Counted from the stretch's first letter, positions 1-9,393 are shown. The stretch: DNA of 64,000 nucleotides from Roseibium album (GCA_001404055.1 CXTY01000039.1:248001-312000), one strand, 5' to 3'. Notes: generated from the sequence alone by a model not told the origin. A program made the numbers and translations.

Positions 1-85
1 ACACGCATAGCTTGAGATCTTGCCTTGAGCAGCCCATGGCTTAAAGTCGCTGTGAGATCGTTGTTTATTTGCGAGTGTTAGAAAA

Positions 86-1036
86 TTGACAGATCAGGAT
101 CACCCGGCTGCGGCCTCGATGGTGGCAGACCAGAGCAGGCCGGTCACCGGATCTGCAGCGCCCCAGCCGAAGCTTCCTCTCGGTGTCGGCTCGATCATCG
201 GCCAGAGCTTTTCGATCCTGTTCAGAAACTTTTTCCGTGTCCTCATAATCGGTTTCGTGCCGAGCTTTTTTGGCTATCTGATCCCCATAGCGGTACTTGC
301 CTTGGCAGGTCTTGGAACGACTGACTCACTGGAACAACTGCAGCAACAACCTGCAAATGCCGCGGCTGGTGTTGCAGTTGCTGGCGTTGTAGTGGGGCTT
401 TTTCAGATTGCGGTCTTTGCATTTGTAGCCGCCCTTCTGGCCCAGTTGGCTTATGACGCAAAACTCAGCCGTCCTGTGAAGCTCAGACGCTATTTAAAGC
501 CAGCACTTTCAGCCGTGCCTCCGATTGCGATCCTGAGTATTGTCGTTTTCATTATTCTGCTGGCAATAACATTCCCCATCGTCCTCTTGAGCGCACTACT
601 GGGCCCTCTTGCCATCGTGGTCATACTGGGAATGCCGGCATTGAACCTTTGGATTTTTGCGGTTTTTGCCGTCATGGCACCAGCTATCGTGATTGAACGC
701 ATCGGATTTCGTGGCCTGGGCAGAAGCGCGGCTCTTACCAAGCAGTACAGATGGCCAATCGTCGGCACTCTTCTTCTGACCGCCATTTGCTATCTGGGCA
801 TTAACATCATCATTGGTGCCGTCTTCATGCTGCTTGTCGGCTCAATTGCCTTTCTCGGTGACGCTGGCGGTATTGTCAGTGTCATTGCAGGGGGCATCCT
901 GCCGCTCATTCTCTATGCGCTCATATCCACTATCGGGATCGGCTTGATCGGCATTATCATTGCGCTCATTTACGCGCGCCTGCGGGAGATCAAGGAAGGC
1001 ATCAGCGTCGACCAGATTGCGTCGGTCTTTGAATAG
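86..1036 (+). CDS. Multi-spanning membrane protein, tandem paralog 1
   Basis: A 316-residue protein with about six hydrophobic segments and a charged C-terminal tail ending LREIKEGISVDQIASVFE. I do not recognise a characterised family with certainty; the layout resembles YciC-like or GDPD-type membrane-domain proteins. The start is taken as TTG because it gives an N-terminus MTD that matches the downstream paralog (MTDASIAQ); the first in-frame ATG is at 119 and has no better ribosome site. It shares the N-terminal LGVGSIIG block, a central LAYDAKLSRP block and the C-terminal tail with the next gene, so the two arose by tandem duplication. Its alanine/glutamine-rich loop after the second segment is absent from the paralog. 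Confidence 0.75.
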   Translation: MTDQDHPAAASMVADQSRPVTGSAAPQPKLPLGVGSIIGQSFSILFRNFFRVLIIGFVPSFFGYLIPIAVLALAGLGTTDSLEQLQQQPANAAAGVAVAGVVVGLFQIAVFAFVAALLAQLAYDAKLSRPVKLRRYLKPALSAVPPIAILSIVVFIILLAITFPIVLLSALLGPLAIVVILGMPALNLWIFAVFAVMAPAIVIERIGFRGLGRSAALTKQYRWPIVGTLLLTAICYLGINIIIGAVFMLLVGSIAFLGDAGGIVSVIAGGILPLILYALISTIGIGLIGIIIALIYARLREIKEGISVDQIASVFE

Positions 1037-1233
1037 GCGCGCGCAGGTCTAACGTTTTTTGACCGCCGGAGATTACCGCCAGCGTTCCAGTACGGTGCCC
1101 ATAGCTTGAGCAGTCACTGGAAAATACTTATTGTGGCTCCCCATAAACAACAAGTTTCATCCTCTGCTGCACATACACAAGAATTACAAATGACCCATCT
1201 TTGAAAATATTATTGATTTAACGGAGTAGTCGC

Positions 1234-2016
1234 ATGACTGATGCAAGCATCGCGCAGCCCCATACCCCGCTCGGGGTTGGATCAATTATCGGAGAGAGTT
1301 TTTCAATCCTCTTTGGAAAATTCGTGCAGGTCATCGTCCTCGCATTTGTTCCGACACTCATCGGCGTTCTGATATCGGGTCTTGTGAATGGATTTGATGT
1401 CACCCTTGGACAGGCCGAGGCGCAATTTACCAGCGCAGGCGACGTCGTCGGAAACATAGTCGCCTTTGTCATCAATATGGTGGTCTATGCCATAACGACT
1501 GCGCTGTTGGTGCAACTGGCCTATGACGCCAAACTGTCTAGACCAATTCAGTTAGGCCGCTACGTGGGCCCCGCTCTGAATGCCGCGATCCCGCTCGCGA
1601 TTTTAACTATCGTCGTGACGATCCTGCTCACAATCGGCCTGATGCTTTTCATTGTGCCAGGCCTCTGGGTTTATGCAGTCTTCTGTGTTCTTGCACCGGT
1701 AATTGTCATCGAACGCGCAGGTTTCGGCGGCATGGGTCGCAGCAGGGCGCTGACCAAAGAATATCGCTGGCCGATTGTCGGCGCGCTCATTCTGGCATTT
1801 ATTGTCGTCATCATCCTGCAGATCGTTGCCATGCTATTGGTTGCCGTCGTCGCGGCATTCGGTACCCTGGGTATGATTTTAGCGCTCATCCTCATGGTCG
1901 CCATTTCTACGCTTGGTGCCGGCTATCTTAGTATCCTTGTGTCGCTCATCTACGCCCGCCTGCGTGAGATCAAGGAAGGCGTCAGCGTCGACGAAATCGC
2001 CTCGGTTTTTGACTGA
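1234..2016 (+). CDS. Multi-spanning membrane protein, tandem paralog 2
   Basis: A 260-residue integral membrane protein paralogous to the gene just upstream. Shared blocks are PLGVGSIIGESFSILF near residue 13, LAYDAKLSRP near residue 95, VIVIERAGFGGMGRSRALTKEYRWPIVG in the middle (split by conserved hydrophobic runs) and LREIKEGVSVDEIASVFD at the end. The ATG start is preceded by AACGGAG at good spacing. About five to six hydrophobic stretches are visible and there is no signal peptide. The function is unknown; an intrinsic terminator follows directly. The pair may transcribe separately, since a 197-bp AT-rich gap precedes this gene. Confidence 0.8.
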   Translation: MTDASIAQPHTPLGVGSIIGESFSILFGKFVQVIVLAFVPTLIGVLISGLVNGFDVTLGQAEAQFTSAGDVVGNIVAFVINMVVYAITTALLVQLAYDAKLSRPIQLGRYVGPALNAAIPLAILTIVVTILLTIGLMLFIVPGLWVYAVFCVLAPVIVIERAGFGGMGRSRALTKEYRWPIVGALILAFIVVIILQIVAMLLVAVVAAFGTLGMILALILMVAISTLGAGYLSILVSLIYARLREIKEGVSVDEIASVFD

Positions 2017-2044
2017 CGTAAAGGAATACAAGAGTTCAAGGAAT

Positions 2045-2071
2045 CGGCGGCTTCAGAGCCGCCGTTTTCTT
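2045..2071 (+). terminator. Intrinsic terminator after the membrane-protein pair
   Basis: An 8-bp perfect GC-rich stem (CGGCGGCT/AGCCGCCG) with loop TCAG is followed by TTTTCTT, about 28 bases past the upstream stop codon. Confidence 0.85.
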
Positions 2072-2358
2072 CGCGAGACACCTGCAATCATTAAATAAAA
2101 ATCGCAAACCTTGAGATTAACTCGATACACCGGAGCGGCTACACATCATTCTCCCAAGCAACCGTCTAAGAATACTAGATTTCAAAATATATTAATAAGA
2201 TTACAGGTTTCATTTTTAAATGAAATCCAAATAAATTTCCTAACCAAAACAGCTTTTCATAACCATTCGGCAACACTTTCACTCTAAACAGCTCGCAAAT
2301 TCAATTCTAACCCTAACGGAATACAAATCCGTTTCTGTGAATCTGGGAGCTGATCGCA
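2072..2358. other. AT-rich intergenic region upstream of the chemoreceptor gene
   Basis: No gene is seen. The stretch is markedly AT-rich compared with its surroundings. An inverted repeat TTTCATTT/AAATGAAA lies at 2208-2225 with a two-base centre, about 135 bases before the chemoreceptor start, and could be a regulator site or simply AT-rich promoter DNA. Confidence 0.4.
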
Positions 2359-4038
2359 GTGCTGAAGAACATATCCATCGTCAAGAAAATGCTTGGCGTC
2401 ATTACCCTCTTGAGCATTGCCGCCGCCGGTACAACCTGGTTCGCCCACAGCCAGCTCAACGCGATCACAACCACGTTCAACACGGTAGGAACATCAGAAG
2501 AAGCCGCGCGTGAAGCGATGGACCTTCGGATTGATATCGTTGCCATCAGCCGCATGACCTACCAGCTTGCACTTAATGCGGATAATGCTGCTGCCTATTA
2601 CACGCAGAACAAACGCCGCAGCGAAGAAATGCTGGATCGTCTGCCGAAGCTGGATGAGTCCGCAGATGCCGAGCAGAAGAAACAGCTTGAAGCAATCCGC
2701 GCTGCGATGGTTACATACTTCAGCAGCATCAAAAAAATGATCAAGGTTGCGGAAAGCAACCCTGCAAATGCGACTGCGATCAGCCAGGCCCTAGATGTGG
2801 CACTTGCAGGACAGAAGGCTGTCACAAGCACGGTCAAGGTTTACAGCAAATATTCATCCGAAATGATGACCGATGAACGCACCCTGGCCAGCCAGAATGC
2901 CCAGAGCGCCGCACAGAATCTCGTGATCATCGCCGCTCTAGCGATCGCCATCTGCATCGGCCTTGGTCTGTTGATCTCCCGAAACGGCATTGCCAAACCG
3001 ATCACCCGGATCGTTCACACCTTCAAGGAACTTGCCGAAGGCAATCTCGACGTTGAAATCGAGGGCACGGACCGGGGCGACGAAATCGGTGACCTTGCCA
3101 AGACAGCTCAATACTTCAAGGAGCAATCGGCTGTGAGCGCACAGCTGACGCAGGAAGCCGATCAGCAAAAAGCGCGCTCAGATGCACGCCGTGCTAGTGA
3201 ACTTGACCAGATGGCCGAACAGTTTGAACAGTCAGTTGGCGGGATCGTCCAATCGGTCTCTGCCGCAGCCAGCCAGCTGGAAAGCTTTTCCCGTGAAATG
3301 TATGACACGGCAAGCGTGACCTCTGACCGTTCCTCGACTGTTGCCAACACATCCGAGGAAGCCTCACACAATGTGGAAACCGTTGCCTCGGCAACCGAAG
3401 AACTGACAGCGTCAGTTCAGGAAATTTCGGGACAAGTCGACTCGTCCAACCAGATTTCCGAAGAAGCTGCAGTTGACGCCGATGCTGCCGCAAGCAAGGT
3501 CCACGGCCTGTCGAGCGCAGCGCAGAAAATCGGCGATATTGTCGAACTCATTTCCGGTATTGCGGCACAGACAAACCTTCTTGCCCTGAACGCTACTATT
3601 GAGGCCGCCCGCGCAGGCGATGCCGGCAAGGGATTTGCTGTTGTTGCCTCGGAAGTGAAGGCACTTGCGGATCAGACCTCGCGGGCCACGACGGAAATTG
3701 CAGATCAGATTACCGAGATCCAGAATTCGACCAAGGATTCGGCAACGGCGATCAACGGTGTGGCCGAAACCATCGGCAAAGTGAAGGAAATCAGCACAGC
3801 GGTTGCGGCCTCCGTCGAGCAGCAAGCTTCTGCAACGCATGAAATAGCCATGAACATTCAGCAGGCCGCCGCCGGTACAGCTGAAGTCTCCCAGTCGATT
3901 GCAACCGTGACCGAGGCCGCGGAAAAGTCCAGCTCGACTGCAAACCAGGTTCTACAGGCCTCTGGCGACCTCGCCAAACAGTCCGAATTCCTTCAGACAG
4001 AACTGAACAAGTTCCTGTCTTCGATCCGGGCAGCGTAG
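2359..4038 (+). CDS. Methyl-accepting chemotaxis protein
   Basis: Transmembrane chemoreceptor that would pass a ligand signal to CheA/CheW. The 559-residue product starts at GTG with GGGAG upstream. Order: N-terminal membrane segment (about 9-30), a roughly 155-residue helical periplasmic sensor, second membrane segment (about 187-206), HAMP domain with PITRIVHTFKELAEGNLDVEIEG, then the long coiled signalling domain with the conserved hairpin tip around LISGIAAQTNLLALNATIEA and GKGFAVVASEVKALADQ. The sensor resembles the four-helix-bundle type. It carries no obvious C-terminal CheR-docking pentapeptide. It stands alone, with its own terminator; the ligand cannot be read from sequence. Confidence 0.93.
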   Translation: MLKNISIVKKMLGVITLLSIAAAGTTWFAHSQLNAITTTFNTVGTSEEAAREAMDLRIDIVAISRMTYQLALNADNAAAYYTQNKRRSEEMLDRLPKLDESADAEQKKQLEAIRAAMVTYFSSIKKMIKVAESNPANATAISQALDVALAGQKAVTSTVKVYSKYSSEMMTDERTLASQNAQSAAQNLVIIAALAIAICIGLGLLISRNGIAKPITRIVHTFKELAEGNLDVEIEGTDRGDEIGDLAKTAQYFKEQSAVSAQLTQEADQQKARSDARRASELDQMAEQFEQSVGGIVQSVSAAASQLESFSREMYDTASVTSDRSSTVANTSEEASHNVETVASATEELTASVQEISGQVDSSNQISEEAAVDADAAASKVHGLSSAAQKIGDIVELISGIAAQTNLLALNATIEAARAGDAGKGFAVVASEVKALADQTSRATTEIADQITEIQNSTKDSATAINGVAETIGKVKEISTAVAASVEQQASATHEIAMNIQQAAAGTAEVSQSIATVTEAAEKSSSTANQVLQASGDLAKQSEFLQTELNKFLSSIRAA

Positions 4039-4062
4039 ACTGCTTCCCGGCCAGTTGATTGC

Positions 4063-4099
4063 AAAGGGCCTCGGCAAAAGCCGGGGCCCTTTGTTTTTC
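4063..4099 (+). terminator. Intrinsic terminator after the chemoreceptor gene
   Basis: Stem AAAGGGCC plus CGGC pairs with GCCG plus GGCCCTTT around an AAAA loop, with one G-T wobble, followed by GTTTTTCT. Confidence 0.85.
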
Positions 4100-4266
4100 T
4101 GCTACGTTAGCAAGTTCGAGGGGCGAATTTTGAATACAACAAATCCGCTTTTCCCGTTTTTATGAAAGAGTTTCACGAAGCTGAGCAGCTTTGACAAAAA
4201 TTAAGGCAGCGAATTTGCCTTGCATGATAACTGCTTGGACAACTAACAAGAACAGAGTCCATTTTA

Positions 4267-4944
4267 TTGCGGAGCCCTGCCCTGAACCTGATTGCTGAAA
4301 ACCTGACGATTGACCGCGGTGGACGCCGGGTGTTTCAGGACCTGTCGTTTTCGCTTGAGAGCGGAACTGCGCTGGTGGTAACCGGGGCAAACGGCATCGG
4401 CAAATCGTCCCTGCTGCGAACTTTGGCCGGGCTCGTAGCGCTCGCCAAGGGAAAAATCCTGCTGGAGGGTGGTGAAGACGACAAGCTGCCTCAGGAACAT
4501 GCTCACTATTTTGGTCATCAGGACGCAGTGAAACCGGCACTCTCCGTGCTGGAGAACCTGAAGTTCTGGCAGAGTTTTGCAGCCCCTGCCCAAACGGCTG
4601 GTTTCACCGGAATACAAATGACACCGGCAGAGGCCGTGGAAACGCTCGGCATAGGACATACGGCCCAGTTGCCCGCAGCTTACCTGTCTGCCGGACAAAA
4701 ACGCCGCCTTTCCCTGTCCCGCCTTCTGGTTACCCCACGCCCGATCTGGCTGATGGATGAGCCTACCTCCGCGCTCGACAAAGCATCGGAACAACAGCTT
4801 CTGGACTTGATGAACGGACATCTGACTGCTGGAGGAATGATTGTTACCGCGACGCATACCGAGCTTGCACTGACCAATACAAAGATCCTTCATCTGCAGG
4901 CAGTTGCCCCGGACGCATCGGCACCTGAGGAGATGCTGATATGA
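4267..4944 (+). CDS. ccmA: Haem exporter ATP-binding protein CcmA
   Basis: ATPase of the CcmABCD complex, which drives release of haem-loaded CcmE during cytochrome c maturation. The 225-residue protein has Walker A (GANGIGKSS, near residue 40), signature LSAGQKRRLSLSRLL, Walker B IWLMDEP and the H-loop TATHTE. Small ABC domain length fits CcmA. The start is uncertain: TTG at 4267 is used and no in-frame ATG lies upstream of the conserved LIAENLTIDRGGR block. The stop overlaps ccmB by four bases (ATGA), indicating translational coupling. Confidence 0.93.
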   Translation: MRSPALNLIAENLTIDRGGRRVFQDLSFSLESGTALVVTGANGIGKSSLLRTLAGLVALAKGKILLEGGEDDKLPQEHAHYFGHQDAVKPALSVLENLKFWQSFAAPAQTAGFTGIQMTPAEAVETLGIGHTAQLPAAYLSAGQKRRLSLSRLLVTPRPIWLMDEPTSALDKASEQQLLDLMNGHLTAGGMIVTATHTELALTNTKILHLQAVAPDASAPEEMLI

Positions 4945-5612
4945 CTGGCTGGGCAATGGCTCTCTTTCAGCGTGATCTGCGTCTTTCCATCCGGGTTGGC
5001 GGCAGTGCACTAGTCGGCGTCCTGTTCTTCCTCGCCGTTGTCACCGTAATTCCCTTTGGTGTCGGCCCGGATCTCAATTTGCTGGCGCGTATAGGCCCCG
5101 CGATCCTTTGGATTGGCGCACTGCTGGCAACGTTGCTCGGTCTGGATCGGCTGTTTCAGGCGGACCGCGATGACGGAACACTTGATCTGATGCTGATGGC
5201 AGGTCGTCCCATGGAGCTGGTGGTTCTTATCAAGTGTCTGGCGCATTGGATTGCCACGGGCCTACCCCTGGTAATCGCCGCGCCCCTGCTGGCAATTTTT
5301 CTCAATATTGACCCTATTGCCATGGGCGCTGTCACTTTGACGCTACTGGTAGGCACGCCTGCGCTCACCCTGATTGGCGCAATTGGTGCTTCGTTGACTG
5401 TGTCCCTCCGGCGTGGGGGGCTCCTGCTCGCGGTTCTTGTGATCCCGTTGGCGATACCGGTTTTGATATTTGGTGTCAGCGCCGCAGACGCCGCCATTCA
5501 CGACCCGGTGCCTTTCTTGACACCGTTCCTGATCCTGTGCGCCTTGTCGCTGATTGCAGCCGTCATCGGTCCGGTTGCCTCGGCGGCAGCGCTCCGATTT
5601 ACCGCCGACTGA
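4941..5612 (+). CDS. ccmB: Haem exporter membrane protein CcmB
   Basis: Integral membrane partner of CcmA in the cytochrome c maturation ABC complex. At 223 residues with six hydrophobic segments it has the usual length. The N-terminal block FQRDLRLSIRVGGSALVGVLFFLAVVTV is typical and is cut by TM1; the FQADRDDGTLDLMLM loop is characteristic of the family. ATG overlaps the ccmA stop. A 229-bp gap separates it from ccmC, which is longer than the rest of the cluster. Confidence 0.93.
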   Translation: MTGWAMALFQRDLRLSIRVGGSALVGVLFFLAVVTVIPFGVGPDLNLLARIGPAILWIGALLATLLGLDRLFQADRDDGTLDLMLMAGRPMELVVLIKCLAHWIATGLPLVIAAPLLAIFLNIDPIAMGAVTLTLLVGTPALTLIGAIGASLTVSLRRGGLLLAVLVIPLAIPVLIFGVSAADAAIHDPVPFLTPFLILCALSLIAAVIGPVASAAALRFTAD

Positions 5613-5841
5613 TTTCCGTCAGCACAGACTTTTCAGGAGACAAATTCAATAATCCGGTTTGATATGCTGCAAACTGAAGTATTTTCACCTTTGCAGATCC
5701 ATTGGAACGAGAGGACGTTGTTCTTCGAACCAAACGATTGCAGTTGGCGCATCTCACGCTACATTGACTTGATAAAGCGCAATGCAGGCTGCGACCCTTC
5801 GGTACATTGATGGGCGGGATAGACTGAAGTAGAAGGCTCCA

Positions 5842-6609
5842 ATGGCATTTTGGGACTATGCAAATCCGACGCGATTTTTGAAGCTGGTGCAGGTACTGCT
5901 GCCGTGGCTCGTTGGATTGTGCGTCATTTTCTTTGCGGCCGGGCTCTATATGAGCTTCTTCATGGCCCCGGAAGATTACCAGCAGGGCAACACTGTAAGG
6001 ATCATGTACATTCATGTCCCGGCCGCCTGGCTCAGCATGATGTGCTATTCCGTGATGGCATTGTCCTCAATCGGAACCCTGGTCTGGAAACATCCTTTGG
6101 CGGATGTCTCGGCCAAAAGCGCTGCACCAATTGGCGCTGCCTTTACATTCATGGCTCTGGTCACCGGCTCGCTCTGGGGCAAACCCATGTGGGGCACCTA
6201 TTGGGTATGGGATGCAAGGCTGACCTCCGTCCTGGTACTTCTGATCATGTATCTGGGCCTGATGACCCTCTGGCGCACGATGGAAGATCCGATCAAGGCA
6301 GGGAAGGCAGCAGCAGTGCTGACATTGGTCGGCGCGCTCAATCTTCCCGTGATCAAGTTTTCAGTCGACTGGTGGAACACGCTTCATCAACCGGCAAGTG
6401 TTGTCCGCATGGATGGCCCAACCATTCATCCGGATATCCTGTGGCCGCTTATGGTCATGGCAACCGCTTTCACGCTCTTCTTTTTCGTCATCCACCTGAT
6501 GGCCATGCGCAATGAAATCATGCGTCGGCGCGTTCGGGCTCTGCGTTTGCGCGCAGCCGCCTCATCTCATCCTGGAACCGCCGCCGCGACGGCGCAGCCT
6601 GCGGAGTAA
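5842..6609 (+). CDS. ccmC: Haem-handling protein CcmC
   Basis: Inner-membrane protein that presents haem to CcmE in the periplasm. The 255 residues contain six membrane segments and the haem-binding tryptophan-rich motif in the form WGTYWVWDARLTS (near residue 116), with histidine-containing periplasmic loops (YIHVPAAW and NTLHQPASV). The start ATG has GAAGG upstream. The C-terminal tail is Ala/Arg-rich. ccmD begins four bases after the stop, so ccmC, ccmD and ccmG form one transcription unit. Confidence 0.95.
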   Translation: MAFWDYANPTRFLKLVQVLLPWLVGLCVIFFAAGLYMSFFMAPEDYQQGNTVRIMYIHVPAAWLSMMCYSVMALSSIGTLVWKHPLADVSAKSAAPIGAAFTFMALVTGSLWGKPMWGTYWVWDARLTSVLVLLIMYLGLMTLWRTMEDPIKAGKAAAVLTLVGALNLPVIKFSVDWWNTLHQPASVVRMDGPTIHPDILWPLMVMATAFTLFFFVIHLMAMRNEIMRRRVRALRLRAAASSHPGTAAATAQPAE

Positions 6610-6613
6610 TCTG

Positions 6614-6796
6614 ATGGATTTTGGCAGTCACGCAGGTTTCATTTTCGCGTCGTACGGCCTCTGCCTGTTGACAATACTGGCTCTGATCGCCTGGGTACGT
6701 TTCGACAAGGCGCACCAGGACCGGTCTCTGCGCGAATTGGCCGAGCAGGGCATAACAAGAGCCAGGCCTGAAAACGAAAGCAAAAACGCAAGATGA
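6614..6796 (+). CDS. ccmD: Haem exporter small subunit CcmD
   Basis: A 60-residue single-span membrane protein starting MDFGSHAGFIFASYG, then a hydrophobic helix (CLLTILALIAWV) and a charged cytoplasmic tail. This is the CcmD layout: a small subunit that stabilises CcmABC-CcmE and helps release holo-CcmE. Recognised by size, position between ccmC and ccmG, and the FxxxSYG block that is common in CcmD. The stop overlaps the next gene by four bases (ATGA). Confidence 0.9.
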   Translation: MDFGSHAGFIFASYGLCLLTILALIAWVRFDKAHQDRSLRELAEQGITRARPENESKNAR

Positions 6797-7416
6797 CGGC
6801 TCCTGAAACCGGCATGGGATCGCCAGGCGATCCCGAACTGAATTCCGGCAAAAGACGTTTCCCAGTTCTTGTGTTGTTGCCATTGATTGTTTTCACGGCA
6901 CTTGCAGGCCTCTTCCTGTTTCAGCTGATGCTGGGAGGCGATCCGCAGGCCATACCCTCAGCCCTGATCAACAAGCCGGCGCCAGAATTCGCGCTCGGGG
7001 CCGTGGAAGGAATTTCGAAAGACGGAGAAGTGGTTCCGGGGTTTTCCCGCGAAAATCTACTTGGCAAAGTTTCGGTGGTGAATGTTTTTGCCTCCTGGTG
7101 TGTCCCCTGTCGCCAGGAGCACCCTCTTCTGGAGGAGCTCGCCAAGGTAGATGGCATTCAGCTTCTGGGCATCAACTACAAGGATAAGCCCGAAAACGCC
7201 CGCCGTTTTCTTGGCAGTCTGGGAAATCCCTATGACCGCATCGGCGCAGACGATGCAGGGCGTGCCGCTATCGAATGGGGTGTTTACGGAGTTCCGGAAA
7301 CCTTCATCGTCGATGAAGAAGGTGTCATCCGGTACAAGTTCATCGGTCCGTTGAGTCCGATTTCCTATAATCAGGTTTTTGTTCCCGAGCTCATCAAGAT
7401 AATAAACGGCGAATAG
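6793..7416 (+). CDS. ccmG: Cytochrome c maturation thioredoxin CcmG/DsbE
   Basis: Membrane-anchored periplasmic thioredoxin that keeps apocytochrome CXXCH cysteines reduced. The 207 residues comprise a short cytosolic lead, one N-terminal membrane anchor (about 20-42) and a thioredoxin fold with active site WCVPC near residue 103, the LLGINYKD strand, and the cis-Pro segment GVPETFIVD. Length fits DsbE/CcmG. It overlaps ccmD. ccmE, ccmF and ccmH are not in this window, so the maturation set is split in this genome. Confidence 0.94.
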   Translation: MTAPETGMGSPGDPELNSGKRRFPVLVLLPLIVFTALAGLFLFQLMLGGDPQAIPSALINKPAPEFALGAVEGISKDGEVVPGFSRENLLGKVSVVNVFASWCVPCRQEHPLLEELAKVDGIQLLGINYKDKPENARRFLGSLGNPYDRIGADDAGRAAIEWGVYGVPETFIVDEEGVIRYKFIGPLSPISYNQVFVPELIKIINGE

Positions 7417-7548
7417 GTCACCGAATTTCAGTGTGACTTCACAATTCCGCGAAATGGCTGGAAAGCCGCTGTTGTCACCGGCTCGTGACTCGCGATTGAA
7501 AGCTCGATTGCATACTTTAGAGGCAATCGGAAAAAGGAACTGAGCCAA

Positions 7549-8322
7549 ATGGTGGGTCTTATTTCCCGGAAGGCAGGGCAAGCTTTCTGGTCGAGTGTTT
7601 TTGTAATTGCTGGAATAACCGCTGCAGTGGCCACCTTCGACACGGCCAACGCACAGCCGAAAAAGGTTATCGAACTTTTCACCAGCCAGGGCTGCTCCTC
7701 ATGTCCGCCTGCCGACCATCTCGCAGAACGTCTGGTTGAGGAAGATAAGGATGTCCTGACCGTATTGATGCCGGTTGATTATTGGGACTATCTCGGCTGG
7801 AAAGACACATTCGCCAGTCCCGTTCATTCACAACGCCAACGGGCCTACGCAGCGCGAAGAGGTGATCGTTCGGTCTATACGCCGCAGATGGTCATTAACG
7901 GGGAGGAACATGTTGTCGGGAGCCGCGAAAATGAAGTCCGGTCGGCACTTGCCCGCACTGAACCGTTCACCGCTACCGTTGATATGAAAATTTCCGACAT
8001 GGTCGTGCAGGCCAATGTCGAAGGTGTTCTGCCTAAAGGCGCCAAAATGGCGACAGTTTACTTTCTGCGCATTGAAGACGAAGCCACGGTGGAAATCGGC
8101 AAGGGTGAAAACGCCGGCAAACAGGTCAAATACGTGAACGTCGTGCGCAACATGCAGCCAATGGGAATGTGGTCGGGAGGATCCGAGACCTTCCGCATGC
8201 CGAAATCGAAGCTGATGCTGAAAGGCGATGCCAGGTGCGTCATCCTGATTCAGGTCGAGGACCAGCAAGGGCCGGGCATGATCATTGGTGCAGCGGTTAT
8301 GGATTGGCGCGGCGGTTTGTGA
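7549..8322 (+). CDS. DUF1223 thioredoxin-like protein
   Basis: A 257-residue secreted or membrane-anchored protein with an N-terminal hydrophobic segment ending ANAQ, a plausible signal peptide. The mature N-terminus KKVIELFTSQGCSSCPPADHL is diagnostic of the DUF1223 family, which has a thioredoxin-like fold with a CxxC pair. Later blocks DYWDYLGWKDTFA and YTPQMVINGEEHVVGS are also typical. The activity is not established. It follows ccmG by 132 bases, so a role in periplasmic thiol chemistry is possible but is only inference. Confidence 0.88.
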   Translation: MVGLISRKAGQAFWSSVFVIAGITAAVATFDTANAQPKKVIELFTSQGCSSCPPADHLAERLVEEDKDVLTVLMPVDYWDYLGWKDTFASPVHSQRQRAYAARRGDRSVYTPQMVINGEEHVVGSRENEVRSALARTEPFTATVDMKISDMVVQANVEGVLPKGAKMATVYFLRIEDEATVEIGKGENAGKQVKYVNVVRNMQPMGMWSGGSETFRMPKSKLMLKGDARCVILIQVEDQQGPGMIIGAAVMDWRGGL

Positions 8323-8459
8323 TCCGCTACCGGTGCTAGAAATCATCAAATTGAAAAGCCTAGGCTAAATTCGCGGGATTAATCACGCGAGGCGACTTGT
8401 AACCCTGACAAAAACTGCTACCCCTTGCCAAAGCTGGACCAGCGCAACAGGGGATAGGC

Positions 8460-9353
8460 ATGGACCTAAAACTCAGGCTCCGGATTGCCCTTTCAAGTAT
8501 AGGCATCGGTCTTCTGGTGCTTGTCCTTAAAGTCGGAGCCTACTGGTTGACCGGCTCGGTTGCGCTGTATTCCGACGCTCTTGAGACCACGGTAAATATC
8601 GCCTCGTCACTCGCAACTCTTGCCGCCGTTTGGTTTGCCGCCAAGCCCGCAGACACCAACCACCCCTACGGGCATGACAAGGCAGAGTATTTTGCAGCCG
8701 TTCTGGTTGGCGTCATGATCGTGCTTGCTGCCATCTCGATCTTTCATGCCGCCTGGATCGGTTTCACGTCAGGCGACAATGTGGAATACTCGCCTGCCGG
8801 TATTGCAATGAACCTGGCGGCGGCCCTCATCAACGGCGCATGGGCACGGTTCTTGATGGGCTACGGCAAAAAAGCCAGGTCCCCTGCTCTAATCGCAGAC
8901 GGCAAACACCTCATGACGGACGTGGTCACCTCTGCCGGCGTCCTGGCTGGTGTCGTTCTGGTGTTGATCACCGGTTGGAAAATTCTGGATCCGGCACTGG
9001 CTGTGCTGGTCGGTATGACCGTATTGTGGTCGGGTTGGGAGTTGGTCAAGGAATCCATTGGCGGCCTGATGGATGAGGCGGCCTCCAGCGATGTGTTGAA
9101 GAAAATTCGTGTCCAGATTTCAGAACATGGCGAAGGCGCCCTGGAAGCTCATGATTTGAGAACGCGGATTGCCGGAAAGTTGACGTTCATCGACTTCCAT
9201 CTTGTCGTTCCGGGCACGATGTCGGTGGTCGAAGCCCACGATATCTGCGATCGCATCGAACTGGCAATCAGGGAAGATGTTCCAGGCGCACGCATCACCA
9301 TCCATGTCGAACCGGATCACAAGGCAAAACACTCCGGAATTGTTGTGCTTTAG
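8460..9353 (+). CDS. Cation diffusion facilitator family metal transporter
   Basis: Metal/proton antiporter exporting divalent cations (Zn, Fe, Mn or similar) from the cytoplasm. The 297-residue protein has six membrane spans and a C-terminal cytosolic domain. Metal-site features are ALYSDALETTVN in TM2 (Asp), the HPYGHDKAEYFAA loop and ALIADGKHLMTDVVTS in TM5 (HxxxD). The C-terminal domain carries FIDFHLVVPG and EAHDICDRIE, with histidines near the end. SD GGGGAT precedes the ATG. The substrate cannot be assigned with confidence. Confidence 0.92.
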   Translation: MDLKLRLRIALSSIGIGLLVLVLKVGAYWLTGSVALYSDALETTVNIASSLATLAAVWFAAKPADTNHPYGHDKAEYFAAVLVGVMIVLAAISIFHAAWIGFTSGDNVEYSPAGIAMNLAAALINGAWARFLMGYGKKARSPALIADGKHLMTDVVTSAGVLAGVVLVLITGWKILDPALAVLVGMTVLWSGWELVKESIGGLMDEAASSDVLKKIRVQISEHGEGALEAHDLRTRIAGKLTFIDFHLVVPGTMSVVEAHDICDRIELAIREDVPGARITIHVEPDHKAKHSGIVVL

Positions 9354-9393
9354 GAGAAGTGGAAAAATTGGCTGAAACTGGGACTGTTCACTG

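Noticed and set aside
4264..5010. 248-residue minus-strand frame opposite ccmA
   Set aside because: Shadow of ccmA, which has complete Walker and signature motifs.
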